Source of the DNA: Streptomyces monashensis
Lineage (GTDB): Bacteria; Actinomycetota; Actinomycetes; Streptomycetales; Streptomycetaceae
Direction: 5' to 3'
NCBI RefSeq assembly: GCF_001866665.1
Contig: NZ_MLYO01000072.1
Coordinates: 1-64,000 of the forward strand
DNA length: 64,000 nt
In this document: positions 11,053 to 19,872 of the stretch, one piece after another
Layout of the letters: the number at the start of each line of letters is the position of its first letter
Numbering within the stretch: the stretch's first letter is position 1
The notes under the pieces: model-generated
Told to the model about the DNA's origin: nothing
The model's database searches: none
Seen by the model: the letters and a program-made list of their open reading frames with translations, nothing else
Made by a program: the position numbers and the translations under genes

Positions 11053-13335
11053 GTGAGGGCAGCGGGACGGTCGGGACGGGTACGGATGCGGGACCGGCTC
11101 GCGGCGTCCGATCCCGGGCTGCTGCGGCTCACCGCGGGGCTGCGCACGGTCACCGCGATCGCGCTCACCCTGGCCGTCCTGGCCGCCCTGCGGGTGCCGG
11201 TGCCGCAGCTGGTCGCCGGCGCCATAGCGGCGATGGTGGCGACCTTCGCCATCCGGGAGACGTCGCGCGCCCAGCAGGCGATCACGCTCGCGCTCGGCCT
11301 GCCGGTGGCCCTGGCCTCGGTGTCGCTGGGCGCGCTGCTGAACCAACGGGTCGTCGTCGGCGACCTGTTCTTCGTCGCCCTCATCTTCAGCGCGGTCTAC
11401 GGCCGCCGCTTCGGTGACCGCGGCACGGCGCTGGGCCTGATCGGCTTCCAGGTCTACTTCCTCTCCCTGTTCGTCCACGCGACCACCGCCCTGCTGCCCG
11501 CGCTGTGCGGGGTCATCTGCGTCGCGTTCGCCTCCAGCGCCCTCGCGCGGTTCGTGCTGCTGCCGCAGACCCCGGCGGGCACCCTGGACCGGCTGCGGCG
11601 GGCGTTCCGCGCCCGGCTCGCCCAGTTGATCGCCGTACAGACCGAGTTGCTGGACGCGGGTCCGGACGGCGTGGACACCGTTCTGGAGGATCTGCGCACC
11701 GCGACCGCCCGGCTGCACGAGACGGCGCTGATGATCCAGGGGCGGCTGGAGGACGGCACCTCCGAACCGGCGGTGGCCCGGCTGCTCCAGCGGCGGATCG
11801 CCGACGCCGAGATCGCCTCCGAGCGGCTCGGTCTGCTGCTGCTCACCGCGCGCAGCGCCGAGCGGACCGACACCCTGACCCTGCACCTGCCGGGCGCCCA
11901 TCTGCCGTCGGGCGGTGCCCTGCCCGTGCGGGACGAGGCGACGCAGACGCTGCGCCGGGATCTGGAGGCGCTGCGGCTGCTGATGCTGCGGCCGGTGGGC
12001 GAGGCCCGCGGCACCGCACTCGCCCATCTGCGCAACCGGCTGCTCGGCTACCGCGACGAGGAGAACCTGCCGCAGGCCTCCCCCGCCGTGCAGGACGTCT
12101 TCCGTGGTCTCGGCGAGGCCGCCCGGGCCGCGCTCGGCCTGCGGGTGGCCCTGGACGGGGCGCTGGACGAGTCCGACGACAGCCCGGCGACCGTCCGCTC
12201 GCGGGCGGAGCTGGACGCGGAGGACGCCGCGATCGAGGCAGTCGAAGTGGGCGCGGAGAGCGGGGGCGAGGAGCCGGAGCCGGGCGGTCTGCGCCGGCCC
12301 ACGACGCGGGCCGCGGTCCAGGTGGCCGTCGGCTCCTCGCTGGCCATCGCGGGCGGCGAGCTGCTGTCCAGTCAGCGCTGGTACTGGGCGGTGCTGACCT
12401 GCTGGATCGTGTTCCTCAACACCGCCTCCACGGGCGAGATCCTGGTCAAGGGCTACCGCCGGCTGCTGGGCACGGTGCTCGGCGTGGTGGCCGGCATCGG
12501 GCTCGCCGGGCTGGTCGGGCACCACACCTGGACGGCGTTCGCGCTGGTGCTGCTGTTCATCTTCGCGATGTTCTACACGGCGCCCCTGTCGTACACGCTG
12601 ATGTCGTTCTTCGTGACGGCGATGCTCGGGCTGCTGTACACGCTGCTGAACACCTACAGCCTGTCGGTGCTGGTGCTGCGGATCGAGGAGACGGCGCTCG
12701 GTGCGGCCTGCGGGGTGATCGCGGCGGCGGTGGTGCTGCCGATCCACACCGACCGCCGGACCAACGAGCTGCTCGTCGAGGTGCTGGAGCGGCTGGGGGT
12801 CGTCACCCGGGCCGCCGTGGAGCAGCTGAGCGGCGGGGCGGGTGCCGATCTGGTGGAGCAGGCACGCGAGCTGGACCAGGCGCTGGCCGACCTGCGCGCC
12901 GCCACCGACCCGCTCACGCATCCGATCACCCCGATGCGCTCCCGACGGGACACCGCCCGGTACGTGGTGGCGCTGCTGGAGACGTGTGCCTATCACGCGC
13001 GTTCCCTCGCGGCCACGGCCGAGCTGCTGCCCACGCACCCGTCGATAGCGGCGGACCCCCGGCTGAGCGGCGCGTGTGCGCGGATCCTGCACAACATCGG
13101 GGCGATCGCCGAGCATGTCGCCGATCCGCGCTCCCCGGCCACGACCGAGACCGGCCCGAGCATCGCCTCGATGCTGGAGCCGGGCACCCTGCGCACCCCG
13201 CGCTACGGCCGGGTGACCGACCGGGTGCTGCGCCACCTCCAGCGTCTGGACGAGGCGGTTTCGGGTCTGGCCCGGCCGCTGGGCGTCCCCCGGCCGGCTG
13301 CCGGTACAGGCGGGAAGGTGAAACCGGTCACGTGA
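11053..13335 (+). CDS. FUSC-family membrane protein
   Basis: The 760-residue membrane protein has the two-block layout of aromatic-acid and fusaric-acid exporter-like proteins. A first group of hydrophobic helices spans about residues 25-170, followed by a long cytosolic region. A second group spans about 425-560 (the FUSC_2-type region, with SLAIAGGELLSSQRWYWAVL and PTRAAVQVAVG-like stretches), then a cytosolic tail. Such proteins are thought to export toxic aromatic compounds, but no substrate can be named. The GTG at 11053 is taken as start; an in-frame ATG 33 bases later is an alternative. It is not obviously co-transcribed with its neighbours. Confidence 0.8.
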   Translation: MRAAGRSGRVRMRDRLAASDPGLLRLTAGLRTVTAIALTLAVLAALRVPVPQLVAGAIAAMVATFAIRETSRAQQAITLALGLPVALASVSLGALLNQRVVVGDLFFVALIFSAVYGRRFGDRGTALGLIGFQVYFLSLFVHATTALLPALCGVICVAFASSALARFVLLPQTPAGTLDRLRRAFRARLAQLIAVQTELLDAGPDGVDTVLEDLRTATARLHETALMIQGRLEDGTSEPAVARLLQRRIADAEIASERLGLLLLTARSAERTDTLTLHLPGAHLPSGGALPVRDEATQTLRRDLEALRLLMLRPVGEARGTALAHLRNRLLGYRDEENLPQASPAVQDVFRGLGEAARAALGLRVALDGALDESDDSPATVRSRAELDAEDAAIEAVEVGAESGGEEPEPGGLRRPTTRAAVQVAVGSSLAIAGGELLSSQRWYWAVLTCWIVFLNTASTGEILVKGYRRLLGTVLGVVAGIGLAGLVGHHTWTAFALVLLFIFAMFYTAPLSYTLMSFFVTAMLGLLYTLLNTYSLSVLVLRIEETALGAACGVIAAAVVLPIHTDRRTNELLVEVLERLGVVTRAAVEQLSGGAGADLVEQARELDQALADLRAATDPLTHPITPMRSRRDTARYVVALLETCAYHARSLAATAELLPTHPSIAADPRLSGACARILHNIGAIAEHVADPRSPATTETGPSIASMLEPGTLRTPRYGRVTDRVLRHLQRLDEAVSGLARPLGVPRPAAGTGGKVKPVT

Positions 13336-13387
13336 CCCGTTCGGGATGACGCACCGGCGCCCCAGATGGTTTATCGTTCATACATAC

Positions 13388-13436
13388 GTGATGCCGGAGC
13401 GGAGCGGAACCGTCCTTCCCTCCGTCTGTGCGTCAC
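13388..13436 (+). ncRNA. Candidate structured RNA or leader
   Basis: GTGATGC (13388-13394) pairs with GCGTCAC (13430-13436), enclosing a shorter CGGA/TCCG helix. Nine bases later comes a strong terminator hairpin (13445-13476) with a C-rich loop. Together they form a compact unit of about 100 nt in a 280-bp gene-free gap, resembling a small RNA or an attenuated leader. No promoter was convincingly identified and no Rfam family is claimed. Confidence 0.3.
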
Positions 13437-13444
13437 CTCAAGCG

Positions 13445-13479
13445 GCCCTGGCCGGCCTCCCCCGTCCGGCCAGGGCTTT
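13445..13479 (+). terminator. Rho-independent terminator downstream of the FUSC gene
   Basis: GCCCTGGCCGG (13445-13455) and CCGGCCAGGGC (13466-13476) form a perfect 11-bp stem with a C-rich 10-nt loop, followed by TTTC. It separates the FUSC gene from the cyclic-nucleotide-binding gene, or ends the candidate small RNA just upstream. Confidence 0.7.
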
Positions 13480-13616
13480 CTCATGCCCGCACGCGCCACC
13501 GGACAGGTGATCCGGCACCCGGCTCCGTGTCCTTCGAGGTGCCCCGGTCGGCGGCAGCGGCTGAAATGGGCTTACGCACATCACCCGGAACCGCCGCCGG
13601 CGAGGAGCCCCGCGCC

Positions 13617-14075
13617 ATGACCAAAGCGATCAAACTGCTCACCGCGCTGCCCCAGGCACAGCGCGAGCGCCTGATGGAGCTGGCCGAGGAGGTCTCCTTC
13701 CCGGAGGACACCCGCATCTTCGAGGCGGGCGGCACCGCCGACCGGTTCTGGGTGATCCGGTCGGGCGCGGTCCACCTGGACACTGACGTCACCGCGCGGC
13801 AGCGGGTCACGGTGGCCACGCTCGGCGCGGGCGACCTGCTCGGCTGGTCCTGGCTGTTCCCGCCGTACGCGTGGGACTTCGGCGCGGTCGCGTTCAGCAA
13901 CGTACGGGCCTACCAGTTCGACGGGCCCGCGGTGCTCGCGCTGTGTGTGGAGGATCCGCTGCTCGGGCTGTCGCTGGTGCGGACGGTGGCCGAGATCCTC
14001 GCGGGCCGCCTGGAGACGACCCGCGGCAAGCTGATGGACCAGTACGCCATCCGCCGGCGCAGCGGCCTGATCTGA
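13617..14075 (+). CDS. Small cyclic-nucleotide-binding domain protein
   Basis: The 152-residue protein is a stand-alone cNMP-binding (Crp-like) domain. It has the beta-barrel phrases DTRIFEAGGTADRFWVIRSG and ATLGAGDLLGWSWLFPPYAW and a final helix, and no DNA-binding helix-turn-helix follows. It may sense a nucleotide and act on a partner, but none is evident. The ATG at 13617 is preceded by GCGAGGAG; an in-frame ATG at 13566 would add 17 poorly conserved residues. The usual phosphate-binding cassette Arg is not obvious, so real cNMP binding is uncertain. Confidence 0.8.
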   Translation: MTKAIKLLTALPQAQRERLMELAEEVSFPEDTRIFEAGGTADRFWVIRSGAVHLDTDVTARQRVTVATLGAGDLLGWSWLFPPYAWDFGAVAFSNVRAYQFDGPAVLALCVEDPLLGLSLVRTVAEILAGRLETTRGKLMDQYAIRRRSGLI

Positions 14076-14204
14076 CACCGGGTGTGACGCGGACGGGCCG
14101 GGCCTGTCATCGAACTGCCTCCCGCTGCCTCCGGCCGGGAGGCGCCCACGGTCGCCGGGGGGACGGCGGGAGTCCGACGACAGGACCTGGCGGTCCGCCG
14201 CGGG

Positions 14205-15530
14205 TCAGATCCGGTAGCGCCGCAGTGCCGGGACCGCGGCCGCCAGGATCAGCATCACCACGACGACCAGGGCGCCGCCGCCCGCCACGGCCGCCCGGGG
14301 GCCGAAGACGGAGCCGGCGGTGCCGTGGAACACGTCGGCCAGGCGGGGCCCGCCCGCGACGACGACCGTGAACACGCCCTGCATCCGGCCGCGCATCTCG
14401 TCGGTCGCGGCGGACAGCAGGATCGCGCCGCGGAACACCATCGAGACCATGTCGGCGACCCCGGCCAGGGCGAGGAAGGCCATGGCGGCCCAGAGGTTGC
14501 CGCTCAGCCCCGACGCAGCGACCGCCGCGCCCCAGCCGACGACCGCCCCGATCACCATCCAGCCGTGCCGCCGGGCCCGCGAGAACACCCCGGAGAACAG
14601 GCCGCCGAGCACCGCGCCGACCGGGATGCCGGCGAACAGCACACCGAGGGCGAGCCCCTCGCCGTACGACTGGTAGGTCTGCGCGGCCAGTTGCGGGAAC
14701 AGGGCGCGGGGCATGCCGAACACCATCGCGACGATGTCGGCGAGGAAGGACAGCAGCAGCACCTTGTGCCGGGAGATGTAGGCGAAGCCCTCGGCTATCT
14801 GCCGTATCCCGGCCCGGCGGGCGGGTGCGTCGCCGAGCGGCGGCAGCGCGGGGAGCCGGAAGACGGCCCAGACGGTGACGCACAGCGCGAGGGCGTCGAC
14901 GAGGTACAGCTCGGGCAGCCCGATGACCGGGATGAGCACACCGGCGAGCAGCGGACCGGCCACCAGGCCGGTCTGCATCACCGTGGAGCTCAGGGCGTTG
15001 GCCGCGGGCAGCTCCTCGGCGGGCACGAGCCGGGCGACGGAGGCGTTGCGGGCCGGGGAGTTGAGACCGAAGAAGGCCTGCTGGAGGGCGAGCAGCAGCA
15101 TGAGGACGACGACCGAGTCCAGGCCGGCGATCGCCTGCGCCCAGAACAGCAGCGAGGTCACCGCGATGCCGCTGTTGGTGACCAGCAGCAGTCTGCGCCG
15201 GTCCACGGTGTCGGCGACGGCCCCGCCCCACAGCGCGAACACCACCATGGGCACGAGCCCGGCGAGGCTCGCGTAGCCGACCCAGGCCGAGGAGTGGGTG
15301 ATGTCGTAGATCTGCTTCGGTACGGCGACGGCGGTGAGCTGGCTGCCGACGGCGGTGACGACGGTCGACGCCCACAGGCGCCGGTAGGCGGGGATCCGCA
15401 GGGGGCGGGTGTCCATCGCCCAGCGCCGCCAGCCGCGCCGGGGCGGCGCCTTCGCCTCCTCCCGTATCGGTCCCGGTTCGGTCGTACTGCTCTCGCTCGT
15501 GTCCACAGGTGTCCTGATTGCTCGCTGCAT
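14205..15530 (-). CDS. MFS transporter, EntS/TetA-like exporter
   Basis: The 441-residue protein has about twelve hydrophobic segments and the EntS-like MFS layout. It opens with RIPAYRRLWASTVVTAVGSQ, then a loop-2 motif GGAVADTVDRRRLLLVTN, and ends in a hydrophobic helix followed by RRYRI. It probably exports a small molecule by proton antiport; the substrate is unknown. The ATG at 15530 sits behind GGAACGGAAAAG. It is divergent from the decayed LysR-type regulator at 15569-15882. The regulator may once have controlled it, but that is only an inference from position. Confidence 0.85.
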   Translation of the reverse strand: MQRAIRTPVDTSESSTTEPGPIREEAKAPPRRGWRRWAMDTRPLRIPAYRRLWASTVVTAVGSQLTAVAVPKQIYDITHSSAWVGYASLAGLVPMVVFALWGGAVADTVDRRRLLLVTNSGIAVTSLLFWAQAIAGLDSVVVLMLLLALQQAFFGLNSPARNASVARLVPAEELPAANALSSTVMQTGLVAGPLLAGVLIPVIGLPELYLVDALALCVTVWAVFRLPALPPLGDAPARRAGIRQIAEGFAYISRHKVLLLSFLADIVAMVFGMPRALFPQLAAQTYQSYGEGLALGVLFAGIPVGAVLGGLFSGVFSRARRHGWMVIGAVVGWGAAVAASGLSGNLWAAMAFLALAGVADMVSMVFRGAILLSAATDEMRGRMQGVFTVVVAGGPRLADVFHGTAGSVFGPRAAVAGGGALVVVVMLILAAAVPALRRYRI

Positions 15531-15568
15531 CTTTTCCGTTCCAGAGCCTGACTATCTCAGCAACACCC

Positions 15569-15882
15569 GTGTACCCCGAACCGGTTGTCTCAGGATTCGA
15601 GCCGCACCGGGAGGACGAGGGCCACACGGTCCGCCCGCTCGGCCGGTTGCGCTGTCTGCCGGTCGCCGCGCCGGAGTTCACCGACCGTCATCCGACCGGG
15701 GTGCTGCCCGAGCCGCTGCCCGCGGCCCCCGCCGTGGTCTTCGGGCGCGAGGACGACTTCCAGGACGGCTTCGTCCGCCGGCTGGGCCGCGCGCCGCGAG
15801 CCCGCTGTGCCACTACGTGCCCATCTCCGAGGGGCTCGCCGACGCGGTGACGGCGACGGCGGCCGAGACGCTGCGCGGCTGA
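15569..15882 (+). pseudogene. Decayed ArgP-type LysR regulator, C-terminal fragment
   Basis: The frame starting at 15569 encodes FEPHREDEGHT joined directly to VRPLGRLRCLPVAAPEF, then PAAPAVVFGREDDFQDGFVRRL. A switch to another frame near 15785-15800 gives ASPLCHYVPISEGLADAV and a stop at 15882. These are recognisable pieces of the effector domain of ArgP/IciA-like LysR regulators. The N-terminal HTH is absent. About 20 residues normally found between the HRED and RPLG segments are missing, and there is a frameshift. At least three lesions make this a pseudogene. Confidence 0.7.
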
Positions 15883-16186
15883 CCCCGGCTTACCCCGGCG
15901 CCCGGTCCGTCACGGGACGGTGCCGGGCGGCGGACGGCGGAGTACGGTGGTGGACGGTCGCGCGGCGGACGCCGGTTCGTCCGGTCGTCGTCCCCAACTC
16001 CGCGCTCCCTGCTGCCCGGTCGGACACGGCTGCCCTCGGCCCTCGCGGCCCTCCGCCCCGTTTCCCGGCCCGCCCGGCGCGAGCGGCTCGCCCTCTGCCC
16101 GGTTTCCCGCCGCGCCCACCGGTCACTCGCATCCCGAGAACGGTTCCGATCCAGTCCAGTCCAGCAGACGCATCCAGGAGACCCCG
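15883..16186. other. Intergenic region before the WhiB-like gene
   Basis: About 300 bases of very GC-rich sequence without a supportable gene. The only visible items are a short direct repeat of CCAGT units near 16151-16165 and the AGGAG ribosome-binding site (16176-16180) of the WhiB-like gene. No consensus promoter was found. Confidence 0.5.
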
Positions 16187-16438
16187 ATGGACAACTGGCG
16201 CGACCACGCCGCCTGCCGTCATGTGGACCCCGACCTGTTCTTCCCCGTCGGCACCACCGGACCCGCGCTGGTGCAGACGGAGCGGGCCAAGGAGGTGTGC
16301 GGGCTCTGCCCGGCCCGCGAACCGTGCCTGGACTGGGCGTTGGCCACGGGCCAGAGCACCGGCGTGTGGGGCGGGACGAGCGAGACGGACCGCCGGTCGC
16401 TGCGCCGACAGGCCCGCTCCCGGCCGCGCTCGCGCTGA
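16187..16438 (+). CDS. WhiB-like iron-sulfur transcription factor
   Basis: The 83-residue protein has the Wbl pattern C10-X27-C38-X2-C41-X5-C47, which binds a redox-sensitive 4Fe-4S cluster, followed by the GVWGG turn and a basic C-terminal tail (RRSLRRQARSRPRSR). Wbl proteins usually act with the principal sigma factor. The ATG at 16187 follows CAGGAG at good spacing. It most resembles short WblE-like proteins, but I do not assign a specific paralogue. It is convergent with the sensor kinase gene. Confidence 0.93.
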   Translation: MDNWRDHAACRHVDPDLFFPVGTTGPALVQTERAKEVCGLCPAREPCLDWALATGQSTGVWGGTSETDRRSLRRQARSRPRSR

Positions 16439-16475
16439 TCCGGAGCCGCTGCCTCGCCGTTCGCCGTCCGTGCCG

Positions 16476-18353
16476 TCAGGATCCGTCGGCCGGGGCCTCG
16501 ATGCCGGGCAGCCGCAGGGTGAGGACGGCGCCCTGGCCGGGAGCGCTCGCGGCCTCGGCGGTGCCGCCGTGCGCGGCGACCAGATGGCGCACGATGGGCA
16601 GGCCCAGGCCGCTGCCGCCGGTGCGCCGGCTGCGGGACTTCTCCGCGCGCCAGAACCGCTCGAAGACGTGCGGCAGATCCTCGGCCGCGATGCCCGTCCC
16701 GGTGTCGCCGACGCGCAGCACGACGTCGGTGCCCTCGCGGCGGGCGGTCAGGGTGACCGTGCCGTCGGCGGGGGTGTGCCGCAGCGCGTTGGAGACCAGG
16801 TTGCCGAGGGCCTGCCGCATCCGCACCGGGTCGGCGTCCAGCCGGGCGGCGGGGTCGGCGGCGGGGTGCAGGGCGACCCCGGCGGCGACGCGGTGCGCGG
16901 CGGCCACCTGGTCCAACAGGTCGGCGGCGCGCTGCGGTTCACGGTGCAGCCGCAGCGTGCCGGCGTCGGCGGCGGCGAGGTCCTCGAGGTCGTCGATGAT
17001 CCGCTGGAGGACGAGCGCCTCCTCGTGCAGCGAGTCCAGGAGGGCCGGTTCGGCCTCGACGACGCCGTCCCGGACGACCTCCGGCCAGCCGCGGATGTTG
17101 GTCAGCGGGCTGCGCAGCTCGTGCGCGATGTCGCTGACCAACGCCTTGCGCTGGGCCTCCAGGCGTTCGCGCCGCTCGGCCAGGTCGTTGAAGGCCTCGG
17201 CGAGGATACCCGTCTCGTCCCGTGTGGTCACCGGGACCCGTACGTGCAGCTCGGGCGGCGCCCCCGCGGCCTCGGTCAGCGCGCGCAGGGGCCGTACCAG
17301 CCGGACCGCGACGACGGCGGTGACGGCGACGGTGACGGCGAGGACCAGTCCGGCCGCGCCGATCACCTTGGCCTTGTTGGCCGTCGACATGTCGACGCGG
17401 CTCGGGCTCTGGGCGCCGATGCCGAGGAACAGCTCGGCCACCGGGGCGACGTACGGCTCCAGTTGGGTGCGCCGGGCGGTCAGGAGGCATGTCCGGGCCG
17501 CGCGTTCCGTGGCCGCCGGGCTCGCCCTGGTGGTCCTGCTGACGTACTTGGCGATGAGGTGGTCACCGGAGAAGGGGTCCTTGGCGGCGGGGCCGTAGAG
17601 GGGGAACAGCGGGCCGACGATGTCGAGTCCGGCCTTCTTCAGGCAGGGGCGGGCCAGGTCCGTGAGCGCGTCCTGGGCCCTGCTCTCGGTCGGCGTGGGC
17701 GCGCCCAGCCTGCCGTCCTCACAGTCGGCGGCGCCGTAGCCGGCGGGGTCGGCGCCGTCCGCGGTGGTGACGACGGGCCGCCCGCTCGCCGTCCGGACGA
17801 TGCCGGACTGCAGGCCGTGGCGTGCGGAGCACCGCTTGCGGGTGGCGGCCAGCGCGTCCGGCTTCGCCCGCTCCGCCGCCGGGAGCCTGTAGGGGCCGAC
17901 CGCCCGCGGGTCGATGCCGCTGAGCTGGGCGCCGGTCTCGCTGTATGTGTCGGTGCGCAGCGGGTCGACGGTGGCGGCGGGCCGGGGTGGCAGCGGGGTG
18001 CCGCGGGGCGCGGAGTCGGCGAGCACGGTGCGGTCGGCCGTGGTGAGCGCGATCCGGCGTCCGGTCCTGGCCGCCAGGTCCTGGCCGGTGCGCCGGGCAC
18101 CGGACCAGCCGGCGTGGGTCGCGGCGTACCCGCTGAGTTCGGCCAGGATGCTGTTGTCGGCCGCGAGGTCCTGCCCCTGCTCCTCCTGGAGGGCGCTGGT
18201 CGTCGTCGTGACCGCGAGCCAGGCGGTGGCGGCCACCGAACAGACCGCGATCAGGGCGGAGACGAAGAGCAGCCGGACGAGCAGCCGTTTGCGCACCGGG
18301 ATCCGCCGCCGCACGCGCGTCTCCCGCCCCGTTCGCGACCGCCCGCGCGTCAC
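16476..18353 (-). CDS. Two-component sensor histidine kinase
   Basis: The 625-residue kinase has a first membrane helix at about residues 26-48 (LLVRLLFVSALIAVCSVAA). A large extracellular sensor region runs to about residue 325, with several cysteines. A second helix (VIGAAGLVLAVTVAVTAVV) leads to a HAMP linker, then the HisKA domain with phosphoacceptor His about 411 in DIAHELRSPLTNIRG. An ATPase domain follows, with N-box NLVSNALRHTP, DTGTGIA and GSGLGLPIV. The GTG at 18353 overlaps the regulator stop as GTGA. The sensed signal is unknown. It phosphorylates, by inference, the regulator encoded immediately upstream. Confidence 0.92.
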   Translation of the reverse strand: MTRGRSRTGRETRVRRRIPVRKRLLVRLLFVSALIAVCSVAATAWLAVTTTTSALQEEQGQDLAADNSILAELSGYAATHAGWSGARRTGQDLAARTGRRIALTTADRTVLADSAPRGTPLPPRPAATVDPLRTDTYSETGAQLSGIDPRAVGPYRLPAAERAKPDALAATRKRCSARHGLQSGIVRTASGRPVVTTADGADPAGYGAADCEDGRLGAPTPTESRAQDALTDLARPCLKKAGLDIVGPLFPLYGPAAKDPFSGDHLIAKYVSRTTRASPAATERAARTCLLTARRTQLEPYVAPVAELFLGIGAQSPSRVDMSTANKAKVIGAAGLVLAVTVAVTAVVAVRLVRPLRALTEAAGAPPELHVRVPVTTRDETGILAEAFNDLAERRERLEAQRKALVSDIAHELRSPLTNIRGWPEVVRDGVVEAEPALLDSLHEEALVLQRIIDDLEDLAAADAGTLRLHREPQRAADLLDQVAAAHRVAAGVALHPAADPAARLDADPVRMRQALGNLVSNALRHTPADGTVTLTARREGTDVVLRVGDTGTGIAAEDLPHVFERFWRAEKSRSRRTGGSGLGLPIVRHLVAAHGGTAEAASAPGQGAVLTLRLPGIEAPADGS

Positions 18354-19054
18354 GGCCGGATGCCGGTCAGCTTGTAGCCGACGCCGAAGACGGTCAGCAG
18401 GCGGACCGGGCGGCGGGGGTCGGGTTCGATCTTGCGGCGGAGGTTCATGATGTGCACGTCCACGGCGCGCTCGGTGGAGGCCCGGTCGAAGCCGCGGGTG
18501 CAGTGCAGCAGTTGGCGCCGGGTGAAGACACGGTCCGGCTCGCCCGCCATGGCCAGCAGGATCTGGAACTCGGCGGGCGTGCACTCCACCGGTGCGCCGT
18601 CGCAGCGCACCTCGTGCCGTTCGGGGTCGATGGTGAGCCCGGCGGCCCGGACGACGAGGTCGCCGTCGCGGGCGCCGGCGCCGCGCCCGCTGCGCCGGAG
18701 CACCGTACGGATGCGGGCCATCGGCTCGCGCGGGCTGTAGGGCTTGGTCAGGTAGTCGTCGGCGCCCAGTTCGAGGCCGAGCAGCACGTCGTCCTCGGCG
18801 GCGCGGGCGGTGAGCATGACCACCGGGATCTCCGGGTCCGCGCCGCCGCGCAGCACCCGGCACACGCCGAAGCCGTCGACGACGGGGAGCATCAGGTCGA
18901 GGACGACGAGGTCGGGCCGCAGCCGCCGGGCGGCGTCCAGCGCGGCGCCGCCGTCGTGCACCACCGTGGCGGTGTGTCCCTCGGCCAGCAGCGAGCGGCG
19001 GATCAGCTCGGCCTGTTTCTCGTCGTCCTCGGCGACCAGCACATATGCGCACAC
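18350..19054 (-). CDS. OmpR-family response regulator
   Basis: The 234-residue protein has a receiver domain (acidic EDDEK near residue 10, phosphoacceptor Asp about 53 in LVVLDLMLP, and the Lys of DDYLTKPYSP). A winged-helix trans_reg_C domain follows (VECTPAEFQILLAMA, FTRRQLL, VDVHIMNLRRKIE). It is the partner of the kinase, which begins inside its stop codon. The start is taken as GTG at 19054; another in-frame GTG four codons later is possible. It follows the YkuD-like lipoprotein gene by 29 bases, so the four genes 16476-21300 may share a transcript. Confidence 0.92.
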   Translation of the reverse strand: MCAYVLVAEDDEKQAELIRRSLLAEGHTATVVHDGGAALDAARRLRPDLVVLDLMLPVVDGFGVCRVLRGGADPEIPVVMLTARAAEDDVLLGLELGADDYLTKPYSPREPMARIRTVLRRSGRGAGARDGDLVVRAAGLTIDPERHEVRCDGAPVECTPAEFQILLAMAGEPDRVFTRRQLLHCTRGFDRASTERAVDVHIMNLRRKIEPDPRRPVRLLTVFGVGYKLTGIRP

Positions 19055-19083
19055 GAGTTCGGATCCTGAGCGGCGCGGGCGGC

Positions 19084-19830
19084 TCAGCCGGCCGGCCAGT
19101 CGGCGTATCCCATGACGACGACCGGATGCCGGGCCGGGTCGAGGGTGCGCAGCAGGTCCCTCATATGGGCCTTGGAGACGCTGACGCAGCCGTGGGTGGG
19201 AACGCCGTGGTCGACGTGGAGCCACACTCCCCCGCCGCGTTCCGCTCCGAGCGGCCGGGTCCGGTCCAGGGGCGAGGTGCCCGGCTTGCGGTTGTGGTCG
19301 ATGGCGACGACGTGGTCGAAGCAGCCGTCGAGCGGTTCGCCCTCGAAGCCGCTGCCGGGCGAGTGGAAGCCGGCGGACCGGTGGCAGGGCAGTCTGGTGC
19401 CGGGGTCCGGGAGCAGGCCGCCGGCGTCGGAGAGGGTGTGGACACCGAGCGGGGAGCACAGGTCGCCGAGCATGTGATGGGCGCTCCAGCCGTGTAGGGC
19501 GTTGTGGGCGGGCCAGGTGGCGCCCGCCTGCCACCCGGTGTCGGTGTCGGCGCGTTCGTGCAGGACGACGGTGGACAGCGGGGAGTCCTCGCCGCGCCCG
19601 GAGACGACGACGGCCTGCGAGCAGCGCGCGGGTATCGCGGCCTGCCGGGTGGGGCCGAGGCCGGGTATGCCCTGCGGTGCCTGGGCGGCCCGGACGTGGG
19701 GGGTGGGGGTGCCGGTGGGCGCCGGACGGTCGGCCCGCGCCCGGCGCTCGGTCGCCTCGGCTCCGCCGCCGCAGCCGGTGAGCAGCAGCGGGGAGGCGAG
19801 GAGCGCGACGGCGGTTCTGCGATGGATCAT
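19084..19830 (-). CDS. YkuD-like L,D-transpeptidase-fold lipoprotein
   Basis: The 248-residue protein begins with a lipoprotein signal (MIHRRTAVALLASPLLLTGC), so it is probably tethered outside the membrane. The C-terminal part carries the catalytic pattern of the YkuD fold: His in WLHVDHGVPTHGC and a Cys in HGCVSVSKAHM. It may cross-link or modify peptidoglycan, or be one of the poorly characterised YkuD-like proteins. The ATG at 19830 is preferred because it puts the lipobox at residue 20; an ATG seven codons upstream is in frame. It sits between an M1 peptidase and a two-component system. Confidence 0.8.
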   Translation of the reverse strand: MIHRRTAVALLASPLLLTGCGGGAEATERRARADRPAPTGTPTPHVRAAQAPQGIPGLGPTRQAAIPARCSQAVVVSGRGEDSPLSTVVLHERADTDTGWQAGATWPAHNALHGWSAHHMLGDLCSPLGVHTLSDAGGLLPDPGTRLPCHRSAGFHSPGSGFEGEPLDGCFDHVVAIDHNRKPGTSPLDRTRPLGAERGGGVWLHVDHGVPTHGCVSVSKAHMRDLLRTLDPARHPVVVMGYADWPAG

Positions 19831-19872
19831 GGTGCCGACCTTGGCCGACACTTGTTTGAAAAGAGTGAGGAT

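Noticed and set aside
9289..13236. Minus-strand open frame of more than 1300 codons
   Set aside because: It is antisense to ndh, the DUF4287 remnant and the FUSC gene, has low-complexity Arg/Gly/His-rich translation and no domains.
15890..16222. Minus-strand frame overlapping the WhiB-like gene start
   Set aside because: Its translation is Gly/Arg/Ala-rich without motifs, and it overlaps the well-supported WhiB-like gene and its ribosome-binding site.
16187..16438. Naming the WhiB-like gene as whiB or wblE
   Set aside because: Four cysteines and GVWGG define the family, but the paralogue cannot be told without comparison.
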